Shown here: piece after piece, positions 26,427 through 34,033 of the stretch
How the letters are laid out: the number at the start of each line of letters is the position of its first letter
Position numbering within the stretch: position 1 is the stretch's first letter
Assembly: GCF_009737085.1 (NCBI RefSeq)
Contig: NZ_WOVL01000006.1
Span: forward strand, 62,001 to 126,000
Length of the DNA: 64,000 bases
Source: Paenibacillus sp. NEAU-GSW1
Lineage (GTDB): Bacteria; Bacillota; Bacilli; Paenibacillales; Paenibacillaceae
Reading direction: 5' to 3'
Position numbers and translations under genes: made by a program
The notes under the pieces: model-generated
Seen by the model: only the letters and a program-made list of their open reading frames with translations
The model's database searches: none
What the model was told of the DNA's origin: nothing

Positions 26427-27119
26427 TCAGTTCCGCCCGCCGCGGAATTTTTGCGAGTAAGTGCGCGCCTCGTCCTCGTTCGTGACCCGGTTCCGGCTCC
26501 ATTCGATTAATATCCGGTCAATATACTTGAAATTCAGCTTGCCTGCGAACACGGCTTCCTTCAGCGCAAAGCGGATCAGCTCGTCTGCGTAGCGGTCCTC
26601 ATCGAGCCAGGCGGTAATCGTCTCGCACTCGATTGGAGAAAGCAGCCTGCCGAACTCTTGTTCAAAGACGTTAAACAAATTGTTCGGATCAACCGCCCGC
26701 TTGACCGCCGGTTTACGTTCCGTTTTACGAGTCTCGCGCCGCTCCTGAGCCGCCCATTCCGCTGCTTTAAGCAGCCATCCGCTCCAGTTATATTTTTCGG
26801 ATTGAATGCCTGTCACGCTGTCCAGCTGCTCGTCTATCGTCAGAAAGCCTGCTTTCATTAACATAGCAATATGCTTCTCGGCTGCAAGCGCCGTTATGCC
26901 GAGCCGTTCGCCCAATTGCTCAGGCGTCGGAAACTCGACCCCTTCATTGTCGCGATACAGCATCAGCTGCAACAACAGCATCGCGTCCGTATCCGTCAAG
27001 CCCAATTGACGGTACGAGCGCAGCAGAAGCGCCGAAACGTGAATGCCGCCCTCGTTAAGAACGGCGGCCATGCCTCGCGAATATGCCTTCCACAACTCAT
27101 CATTGCTCACTGCACTCAC
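26427..27119 (-). CDS. dnaD: DnaD-type replication initiation protein
   Basis: DnaD helps remodel origin DNA and load the replicative helicase in Firmicutes. The 230-residue protein has an N-terminal winged-helix domain (~1-110, TPEQLGERLGITALAAEKHI) and a C-terminal DnaD domain (~145-210) ending in a WSRNRV-type helix. The start is GTG at 27119 or at 27110. In B. subtilis dnaD precedes nth; here it follows ackA. Confidence 0.88.
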   Translation of the reverse strand: MSAVSNDELWKAYSRGMAAVLNEGGIHVSALLLRSYRQLGLTDTDAMLLLQLMLYRDNEGVEFPTPEQLGERLGITALAAEKHIAMLMKAGFLTIDEQLDSVTGIQSEKYNWSGWLLKAAEWAAQERRETRKTERKPAVKRAVDPNNLFNVFEQEFGRLLSPIECETITAWLDEDRYADELIRFALKEAVFAGKLNFKYIDRILIEWSRNRVTNEDEARTYSQKFRGGRN

Positions 27120-27126
27120 TGCTCCT

Positions 27127-28338
27127 CTATCCTTTTGCGTTTGCCTGTACCAGCTTGTAAGTATCCCGAGCGATCAACAGCTCTTCATTTGTCGGCACGA
27201 CAAGCACTTTAACACGCGAGCTTTCCGTCGAAATATACCGAGGTTCTTTGCTGCGCTCCGCGTTTTTAGCATCATCGAGCTCCAGACCGAAAAAGGTCAG
27301 ACCGTCGCAAACCGCCTTGCGCAGGATCGATGAATTTTCGCCTACGCCAGCAGTAAAAATGAGCACGTCAAAGCCGTTCATCGCCGCCGCATAGGCGCCG
27401 ATATATTTGCGCATCCGATACGTATACATATCAAAAGCGAGCTTGGCGTTCTTATCGCCTTCATCTATCGCTTCCTGCACCTCGCGCATATCGCTGCTAA
27501 GTCCGGAAATGGCCAGCATGCCGCTGTGCTTGTTCAGCATCGAATTGACCTCGCTCATCGTCAATTCTTCTTTGTTCATGACGTATGGAACAATTGCCGG
27601 ATCGATGTCCCCGCTGCGCGTTCCCATCATTAGCCCTTCAAGCGGCGTCATGCCCATGCTCGTATCGAAAGACTTTCCGTCCTTGATTGCCGTTACGCTA
27701 GCGCCATTGCCAATATGGCATGAAATCATGTTAAGCGATTCGAGCGGCACGCCGAGCAGCTTCGCGCCTTGCTCGCTCACATATTGATGCGACGTCCCGT
27801 GAAAGCCGTAACGGCGAACTTTATGCCGGCGATAAAGCACTCTTGGAATCGGATACAAGTAAGAGGTGTTTGGCATCGTCTGATGGAAAGCGGTATCAAA
27901 GACGACCGCCTGCGGCACATCGGGCATATTCGTTTCAACCGCGACAATGCCCATCATATGAGCCGGATTATGAAGCGGCGCTAAATCGAACAGATTGCGG
28001 ATTTCAAGCTTGACCTCCGCATTGACAAGCACCGAACTTTTGAACACCTCGCCGCCGTGGACGATGCGATGGCCGACTGCTTCGATTTCGTTCATCGATT
28101 GAAGCACGCCGTGCACCGGATGCAAAAGCGCGTCCAGCACCTTTTTAACAGCCGTCACATGATCCAAAATTTCGCTCACTTCCCGAACCTCCGGCTTGTC
28201 CGCAGGCTCATGCGTGAGAATCGAGGAGTCCATCCCAATCCTCTCGACACGCCCGCTTGCGAGAACCGATTCTTCGGTCATATTGTACAATTGATATTTT
28301 AAGGATGAGCTTCCTGCGTTAATAACGAGAATTTTCAT
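27127..28338 (-). CDS. ackA: acetate kinase
   Basis: AckA interconverts acetyl phosphate plus ADP with acetate plus ATP. At 403 residues the protein is normal length. It has the motifs VINAGSSSLKYQL, HRIVHGGE, GFHGTSHQYVS, SCHIGNGASVTAI and FTAGVGENS. Its start shares one base with the stop of the hbd gene upstream, so the two are coupled. Confidence 0.97.
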   Translation of the reverse strand: MKILVINAGSSSLKYQLYNMTEESVLASGRVERIGMDSSILTHEPADKPEVREVSEILDHVTAVKKVLDALLHPVHGVLQSMNEIEAVGHRIVHGGEVFKSSVLVNAEVKLEIRNLFDLAPLHNPAHMMGIVAVETNMPDVPQAVVFDTAFHQTMPNTSYLYPIPRVLYRRHKVRRYGFHGTSHQYVSEQGAKLLGVPLESLNMISCHIGNGASVTAIKDGKSFDTSMGMTPLEGLMMGTRSGDIDPAIVPYVMNKEELTMSEVNSMLNKHSGMLAISGLSSDMREVQEAIDEGDKNAKLAFDMYTYRMRKYIGAYAAAMNGFDVLIFTAGVGENSSILRKAVCDGLTFFGLELDDAKNAERSKEPRYISTESSRVKVLVVPTNEELLIARDTYKLVQANAKG

Positions 28339-29210
28339 TAGATACGGTCTCCATCCTTATCGTATTTGAAAAAGCCGGCGCCCGACTTGACGCCCAGTTG
28401 TCCCGCGCGCACCATTTTTTTCAGCACGATGGACGGTCGATATTTCAATTCGCCGTATTCGCGGAACATAATGTCAAGCGCTGCTTGAACGGAATCAAGG
28501 CCAAACCGGTCCGCCATTTCGAAGGGACCGTGCTGGAACGAATAGCCGATTCGCATCGCGCTGTCGATATCCTCTGCCGAGGCAACGCCTTCCTCCAGCA
28601 CATGGAGCGCCTCGTTAATGAAGAGGCAGATCAGCCGCGAAGTGACAAATCCCGGAGATTCGAACACCATGACTCCTTTCTTATTTATTGTTTCTTCGAC
28701 GAAATGCTTCGTTTGAACAAACGTATCCTCCGACGTCCGCAGGCCGCGAACGATTTCAACCAGATCAATTTTAAACACCGGGTAAATAAAGTGAAGACCA
28801 ATCACTCGCTCCGGACGGGCAGTTGCGCTTGCAAGCTCGGTTAAGCTTAGCGTAGACGTATTGCTGGCCAGAATCGTATCCGGGCCGCAAATGCGGTCGA
28901 TATGCGCGAATACTTCCTTCTTGGCTTCCAGATCCTCCGTAATCGTCTCAATGACGAGCTCGCAATCGGTCAAGCCGTCATAGCTTTCCGCAAACTCGAT
29001 TCGGCTTAGAATCAGCTTCTTCTCCGTCTGCGTTAGCGCCCATTTCTCAATCTGTTTGTCCAGACTGAGCTCGATCATATCTTTTCCGTATAATAAACGT
29101 TCTTTCGATATTTCAATTAAGTAAACTTCCAATCCATTTGAAGCGAGCATTTCTGCAATGCCCTGGCCCATGGTGCCGGCTCCGATGACTCCTATTTTTC
29201 TGATCGACAT
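28338..29210 (-). CDS. hbd: 3-hydroxybutyryl-CoA / 3-hydroxyacyl-CoA dehydrogenase
   Basis: This NAD-dependent dehydrogenase of 290 residues has a Rossmann motif GVIGAGTMGQGIA at ~7-19, SNTSTLSLTEL and the C-terminal helical domain (GPFEMADRFGLD). The catalytic histidine motif, usually HFFNP or HFMNP, reads HFIYP here. The His is kept but the usual Asn is Tyr. It heads an operon with ackA, which suggests acyl-CoA turnover or fermentation. Orthologues are called Hbd, MmgB or PaaH; I cannot separate these. Confidence 0.87.
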   Translation of the reverse strand: MSIRKIGVIGAGTMGQGIAEMLASNGLEVYLIEISKERLLYGKDMIELSLDKQIEKWALTQTEKKLILSRIEFAESYDGLTDCELVIETITEDLEAKKEVFAHIDRICGPDTILASNTSTLSLTELASATARPERVIGLHFIYPVFKIDLVEIVRGLRTSEDTFVQTKHFVEETINKKGVMVFESPGFVTSRLICLFINEALHVLEEGVASAEDIDSAMRIGYSFQHGPFEMADRFGLDSVQAALDIMFREYGELKYRPSIVLKKMVRAGQLGVKSGAGFFKYDKDGDRI

Positions 29211-29326
29211 CGACTAAATTCTCTCCTCGGTCAGTCTCTCCCCAATGATACATAATGGAAGTTCGGGTGAGCCTATATTGTAAATTAATGATTTCGTTTC
29301 TCACACTCCATTATAACGATTTTCGC

Positions 29327-29359
29327 TAAAAAAAGAAGGCAGACGATACGTCTGCCTTC
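29327..29359 (-). terminator. Rho-independent terminator after the FtsH-like gene
   Basis: A 10-bp perfect stem (29335-29344 / 29350-29359) is followed on the minus strand by seven T, 14 bp past the stop. Confidence 0.88.
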
Positions 29360-29372
29360 AAATTGTAATACT

Positions 29373-30869
29373 TTACGCGCTCTTCGATAAGCTGCCGAGC
29401 AGCTCGCGGAAATTGTCTCCGCTAATCGTTTCTTCGCGAATGACGATATCGAGAGCATCCATGAATACTTGGCGTCTTTCCTCCAGCATTCCCTTCGTTC
29501 TCGCCATCAAATCATCCAAAATCGAACGGTTCACTTTGGCCCACACCTCTGGCGTCATCATATTTGCGTCGATGATCCCGAGCTCTGTCAAGCCGCTTTC
29601 AACCATCGTCCTTACGATGCCCATCGCCTGCTCAAAGTCGTTGCGAGACCCAGTGCTGCGTCCGCCGTAAAAAATTTCCTCTGCGGCTGCACCGCCGAGC
29701 GCAATTATGATTTGACTGTCCAAAAATTCGCGCGTGTACAAGTATTTATCCTGCTGCGGATTATGACGCACATAACCAAGCGCTTGGCCGCGCGGCGAAA
29801 GCGCAACTTGCGATACGCTGCCCGGACGGACCAGCTCAGCTGCTATCGCATGGCCCAGCTCATGCAGCGCGACCCGGTCCCGCTCCTCTTTCGTCGCTTC
29901 GCGGTCAGTCTTCTCGCCCATCATTACTTTATCGATGGCCATAGCCAAATGGCTTTCCTGAATAAGCTCGCTGCCTTCCCGCATGGCGTAAATCGCGCCT
30001 TCGTTCATAACGCTCTCCAGCTGCGCGCCAGAGAAGCCGAAAGATTCGGAAGCGATTCGCTCCAGATCAATGGACGGATCAATCGGTTTATTGGCCGCAT
30101 GCAAATTCAAAATATGCAGCCGTCCTTTTTTGTCCGGCAGTTCAACGCCGATATGGCGATCGAAACGGCCCGGGCGCAGCAAAGCGCTGTCGAGCATTTC
30201 TTTCCGGTTGGTCGCCGCAATAATGAGAATGCGCGGCGCTTCATCCGAACGAATGCCATCCATTTCGGTCAACAGCTGATTCAGCGTCTGGTCATACTCG
30301 CGATGCTGACCGCCATCCCTTTTTCCGCCTATGACGTCGATCTCGTCGATGAAAATAACGGCGCTGCTCTTGCCCGCTTTCTTCGCTTTCTGGCGCGCTT
30401 CCTTAAAGAGGTCGCGGATACGGCCAGCGCCGACGCCGACGTACATTTCGACAAACTCAGAACCTGAAGCGGCTAAATAAATCGAATCGGTATATTGTGC
30501 CGCAGCTCTCGCAAGCAGCGTTTTGCCTGTGCCCGGAGGACCCGTCAGCAAAATCCCTTTCATCGGCCGAATGCCCAGCTTCTTAATCTCTTCATGCCGG
30601 ACCAAAAAATCGAGCGCTTCAATGAGCTCCGATTTGGCCCGCTCTTGTCCGCCGATTTGCTCGAAGCTCATCGAGGCAGCCGATACTTCCAGCCTTTGCT
30701 TGCCGCCTTGCATCGCCGTCATTTTTCCTCGGCTCATAAGCGCAAAGGTTACGCCGCCCGCAAGAATGGCAATAAGAAGAAACGGCATGATATTAACGCC
30801 TGCATATATTAAGAAAATCAACAAAACAGGAACAATCCCGATCAGCAGCTCCAGTCCATACTTACGCAT
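29373..30869 (-). CDS. compact FtsH-like membrane AAA+ metalloprotease
   Basis: This is a 498-residue FtsH-family protein. Two transmembrane helices (~6-24 and ~28-45) follow each other with almost no loop, so the ~70-residue extracytoplasmic domain of true FtsH is missing. The AAA module has Walker A GPPGTGKT at 110-117, Walker B IFIDEID at 172-178 and an SRH with RPGRFDR near 232-238. The peptidase has HELGH at 336-340 and a downstream acidic residue in GSRNDFEQA. ATG 30869 is used because GGAGGTG lies 7 nt upstream; it overlaps the upstream stop by 8 nt. It is probably a second FtsH paralogue with a specialised substrate. Confidence 0.88.
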   Translation of the reverse strand: MRKYGLELLIGIVPVLLIFLIYAGVNIMPFLLIAILAGGVTFALMSRGKMTAMQGGKQRLEVSAASMSFEQIGGQERAKSELIEALDFLVRHEEIKKLGIRPMKGILLTGPPGTGKTLLARAAAQYTDSIYLAASGSEFVEMYVGVGAGRIRDLFKEARQKAKKAGKSSAVIFIDEIDVIGGKRDGGQHREYDQTLNQLLTEMDGIRSDEAPRILIIAATNRKEMLDSALLRPGRFDRHIGVELPDKKGRLHILNLHAANKPIDPSIDLERIASESFGFSGAQLESVMNEGAIYAMREGSELIQESHLAMAIDKVMMGEKTDREATKEERDRVALHELGHAIAAELVRPGSVSQVALSPRGQALGYVRHNPQQDKYLYTREFLDSQIIIALGGAAAEEIFYGGRSTGSRNDFEQAMGIVRTMVESGLTELGIIDANMMTPEVWAKVNRSILDDLMARTKGMLEERRQVFMDALDIVIREETISGDNFRELLGSLSKSA

Positions 30870-31413
30870 AAGTCGGCACCTCCAGCATGATCGGCGTACG
30901 CGGCAATACGACATATTTGCGATGATCGCCGTCAATGATCGTAATGTAAACGTTCTTCTCATCGATTTCCGTTACCGATTTCACGCCTTTGCCTTCATCT
31001 GTTTGAGCCATCTTGTCCATGGCGGTCGGAATGCCCGAATAGTTTTTCTTCTCCATCGCCTCAGCAACATCAAACAGTACCGTCGACCATAACCGCTCCA
31101 GCTTGTCGCTCGAATCCGCATTCGAAATATCGAGTTTCAGCTCTCGGCCGCCAATAACGTCTTTACCTTCTTTATTGATCGAATCGTATACATCTTTCAA
31201 GCTTGCGTCTGGCGCAAGCGTCAATTTAATTGTCACTTGATCACGCTCTATAACAGGGGCATCAGCCGAAGCGATGTCCGCTATTTCATTTACCGCTTTA
31301 TCCAAAGGACCCTCTACCGCTACTTTCGTATAGAGCAGCCAGCCGCCGAATAATACAAGCGCAGCAGCTGCCGCAGTAAACAATACGGGAACAATACGAA
31401 TTTTTCTCATCAT
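30862..31413 (-). CDS. single-pass membrane protein paired with FtsH-like protease
   Basis: I do not recognise a family. The 183-residue protein has an N-terminal hydrophobic segment (residues ~8-27) and a soluble part of about 150 residues, rich in charged residues and presumably outside the membrane. Its last codons overlap the FtsH-like start, and the protease ribosome site lies within this gene, so the two products are probably made in a fixed ratio. It may be an adaptor, substrate or extracytoplasmic replacement domain for the protease; this is inference. Confidence 0.75.
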   Translation of the reverse strand: MMRKIRIVPVLFTAAAAALVLFGGWLLYTKVAVEGPLDKAVNEIADIASADAPVIERDQVTIKLTLAPDASLKDVYDSINKEGKDVIGGRELKLDISNADSSDKLERLWSTVLFDVAEAMEKKNYSGIPTAMDKMAQTDEGKGVKSVTEIDEKNVYITIIDGDHRKYVVLPRTPIMLEVPTYA

Positions 31414-31505
31414 GCAAAAATCCCCCTTTCAATGCTACATGCAACCGGCGTATATCAGCTTTGCTATACGCTAGTATATCACATGAACATCTAAAAAAGG
31501 GGGTG

Positions 31506-31534
31506 TAAAAACAGGTAACAGTGCCAGCTGTTAC
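31506..31534 (-). terminator. terminator at the end of the pan-dinG-rex-mtaD-tseB run
   Basis: A 7-bp perfect inverted repeat (31515-31521 / 31528-31534) is followed on the minus strand by CTGTTTTT. It overlaps the tseB stop codon. Confidence 0.6.
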
Positions 31535-32088
31535 GGCGCGTATTTGGCCGGCAACGCATACTCCGTCACATAGGAACCGTCACGGAAACGATAAAATTCA
31601 TAATAGTATTTCGTCGTGTGTTCATCGCGTGAATAATATATTTCCCACACCGGCTCGCCGTTTAGCATACCCGGCTGAATCCGTTTAATATCAGCATCCG
31701 GCTTGGCTTGTTTGAAAATATCTTTTATATCGGATTTGCTAACGGATTCCGAAGCTTTAATAACGAGCGGAAGCATTAACGTATCATAAGCAGGCTTGTC
31801 TTTATCCGCTTGCGTCCATATGTACACGTCTTCGCCTTCGCCGTCTACGCCCTCGATAATCCAATAAGTGTGCTCCCATACATACTTCGTCGCTTTAGAT
31901 ACAGAATCGAGTTGAGCGGCTTCCTTCGTTTCTGTTCTTATTTTCGCTTCATCGGACCAATAGGGCAGCTGCACATAACGATAATAAATGAATACGGCGG
32001 CAACGATCGCAATGCCGCAAATGACGGCTAACGTTACCCAGCGTTGAACCGTCATAAACGGCTTCCGTTTTTTTATTACAGCTCTCAT
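31531..32088 (-). CDS. tseB: TseB/YpmB-like cell-wall elongation factor (DUF5590)
   Basis: The 185-residue protein has a basic N-terminus, one transmembrane helix (~16-36) and two tandem cystatin-like/PepSY-like modules outside the cell. The pattern resembles B. subtilis YpmB (TseB), which interacts with PBP2A and affects elongation-specific wall synthesis. Synteny supports this: ypmB lies just downstream of dinG in B. subtilis. Here rex and mtaD are inserted between them. Confidence 0.8.
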   Translation of the reverse strand: MRAVIKKRKPFMTVQRWVTLAVICGIAIVAAVFIYYRYVQLPYWSDEAKIRTETKEAAQLDSVSKATKYVWEHTYWIIEGVDGEGEDVYIWTQADKDKPAYDTLMLPLVIKASESVSKSDIKDIFKQAKPDADIKRIQPGMLNGEPVWEIYYSRDEHTTKYYYEFYRFRDGSYVTEYALPAKYAP

Positions 32089-33396
32089 TTAGCCGTTCAA
32101 CAGCCGATCAAAGCTGGCGGCAGCTTCAAAACGGATTTTCTCCTCATCCATTTGCGTGCAAATTCGGTCACGGACAACTTGCTTGCCGTCAACCCACACA
32201 TGCAATACATCTCGTCCCGATGCCGCATAAACGAGATGGGATACGATATCGGTTTGCGGGTAGAAATGCGGCTGTTCTGTATCGATTGCGATAAAATCAG
32301 CCTTCATGCCTGCCGCCAGAACGCCCAGCTTATCTTCCTGCCAGATCGATTTTGCGCCGTAGACCGTGCTCATGCGAAGCGCTTCGATCGCCGGAACGAC
32401 CGTCGGGTCGCCCGATACGCCTTTGTGCAGCAGAGCCGCAAATTTGATTTCTTTGAACAAATCCAAATTATTGTTGCTAGCTACGCTGTCTGTGCCAAGC
32501 GAGACTGTAACTCCGGCGCGGAGCAGCTCAGGCACGCGGGCAATGCCGCTGGCGAGCTTCAGGTTGCTGACCGGATTGTGCGATACGGCAACGTTTCGTT
32601 CCGCAAGCAGCGCAATTTCTTCATCATTCAGATGAACCGCATGAGCAACCAGCGCAGGACGAGAGAAGAGACCCAGCTTGTCAAGATGCTCAACCGGACG
32701 CGCTCCATAGTCGCGCACATTTTGCTCAACTTCAGCCAATGTTTCCGACATATGCGTATGCAGCGGCAAATTCAAATCATGTGCAGCTTGCACGATTTTC
32801 TCGATATAGTCCGGGGGACAGGTATACGGTGCATGCGGCGACAGCATCGTCGAAATTCTGCCGTCCGCTTTCCCGTTCCAGTCGCGGGCGAATGCAGTCG
32901 CTTCCACTAATTTGGCTTGCTGCACATCCGGCGGGCAAAGACCGATAACACCGCGTGTCAGAACGCCGCGAATGCCCGATTGCTCAACCAGTTGCGCAAC
33001 TTGATCCATTCGATCGTACATATCAACAAATGCGGTAGTGCCGGTTTTCAGCATTTCTACAATCGCTAGTGCAGTGCCGGCACGCGTATCGCTGTCGACA
33101 TATTTGCCTTCCATCGGCCACATTTTTTGCTCTAGCCATACTTGCAAATTTTGATCGTCCGAGTAGCCTCGAAGCAGCGACATTGCCGCGTGGCCGTGCG
33201 TATTGATCAAACCGGGCATAAACGCAAGCTTGCTGCCGTCGATGCGCTGCACATCCGGAGCTAATGAAGCTTGTTCAGGCGCTTCAGCTCCAATATACGT
33301 AATCCGATCATCTGTCACGACCATATGTCCGCGAAGCACGGCTTCTGAATCATTCATCGTAATGAACAATCCATTCTCAATCCAAAGTTGACTCAT
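32089..33396 (-). CDS. mtaD: 5-methylthioadenosine / S-adenosylhomocysteine deaminase
   Basis: This 435-residue amidohydrolase has the metal motif GLINTHGHAAMSLLRG, a further histidine in HTHMSETLAEVEQN, HAVHLNDEEI, and the late SLGTDSVASNNNLDLF. These are typical of the MtaD/SsnA/TrzA group that deaminates MTA or SAH to the inosine form. The ATG overlaps the rex reading frame by 20 nt. The stop codon is followed immediately by tseB. Other amidohydrolase substrates remain possible. Confidence 0.85.
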   Translation of the reverse strand: MSQLWIENGLFITMNDSEAVLRGHMVVTDDRITYIGAEAPEQASLAPDVQRIDGSKLAFMPGLINTHGHAAMSLLRGYSDDQNLQVWLEQKMWPMEGKYVDSDTRAGTALAIVEMLKTGTTAFVDMYDRMDQVAQLVEQSGIRGVLTRGVIGLCPPDVQQAKLVEATAFARDWNGKADGRISTMLSPHAPYTCPPDYIEKIVQAAHDLNLPLHTHMSETLAEVEQNVRDYGARPVEHLDKLGLFSRPALVAHAVHLNDEEIALLAERNVAVSHNPVSNLKLASGIARVPELLRAGVTVSLGTDSVASNNNLDLFKEIKFAALLHKGVSGDPTVVPAIEALRMSTVYGAKSIWQEDKLGVLAAGMKADFIAIDTEQPHFYPQTDIVSHLVYAASGRDVLHVWVDGKQVVRDRICTQMDEEKIRFEAAASFDRLLNG

Positions 33397-34033
33397 TGCT
33401 CTCGTTCCTCTCTTTTTCCAAGTAATAAGCGAGGCTTAACAGCTCTCTCGTAAAATCGGCATGATGGATTCGCACTTCCTCAGGCACCCGCAATATGGCT
33501 GGCGCAAAGTTCAGTATCCCTTCAATTCCAGCGTCGATAAATTGATTGGCGACGTTTTGCGCTTCAAATGCCGGCACTGTAATGATGCCGATACGAATTT
33601 GCAGCTCTTTGACCGTATCCTCTAACGCATCCATCGGCAAAATCGTCAAATTGTTAATTTTACTGCCGACTTTGCTCGGATGCGCATCGAATACCGCTAC
33701 AATCTTCATGCTGTCCTTCGCATAGCGGTTATAGTTGCAAAGCGCGTGGCCCAAATTGCCCGCGCCGACAAGCGCAACATTAATCGCTTGGTCCAGCTTC
33801 AAAATTTGTTTGATTTTATCGATTAAGTACGTTACGTCATAGCCAATCCCTTTACGGCCGAAATCGCCGAAATAGGCTAAATCCTTGCGTATCTGCGCCG
33901 GATTTAGATCGAGCTTCAAACCGAGCTCCTGCGACGAAATCGTCTGGATTTCGCGATGATGCAGCTCATTGAGCACCTGCAAATAAATTGGCAGCCGGCG
34001 AACGACCGCCTCCGATATTTTCGTTTGCTTCAA
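33377..34033 (-). CDS. rex: redox-sensing transcriptional repressor Rex
   Basis: Rex reads the NADH/NAD ratio and represses fermentation and respiration genes. The 218-residue protein has an N-terminal winged helix (SQELGLKLDLNPAQIRKDL, then FGDFGRKGIGYDV) and a Rossmann domain (ALVGAGNLGHAL). It starts with TTG at 34033, preceded by GGAGGG inside the dinG tail; the codon overlaps the dinG stop (TTGA). Its overlap with mtaD downstream makes it an interior operon gene. Confidence 0.95.
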   Translation of the reverse strand: MKQTKISEAVVRRLPIYLQVLNELHHREIQTISSQELGLKLDLNPAQIRKDLAYFGDFGRKGIGYDVTYLIDKIKQILKLDQAINVALVGAGNLGHALCNYNRYAKDSMKIVAVFDAHPSKVGSKINNLTILPMDALEDTVKELQIRIGIITVPAFEAQNVANQFIDAGIEGILNFAPAILRVPEEVRIHHADFTRELLSLAYYLEKERNESNESTLD

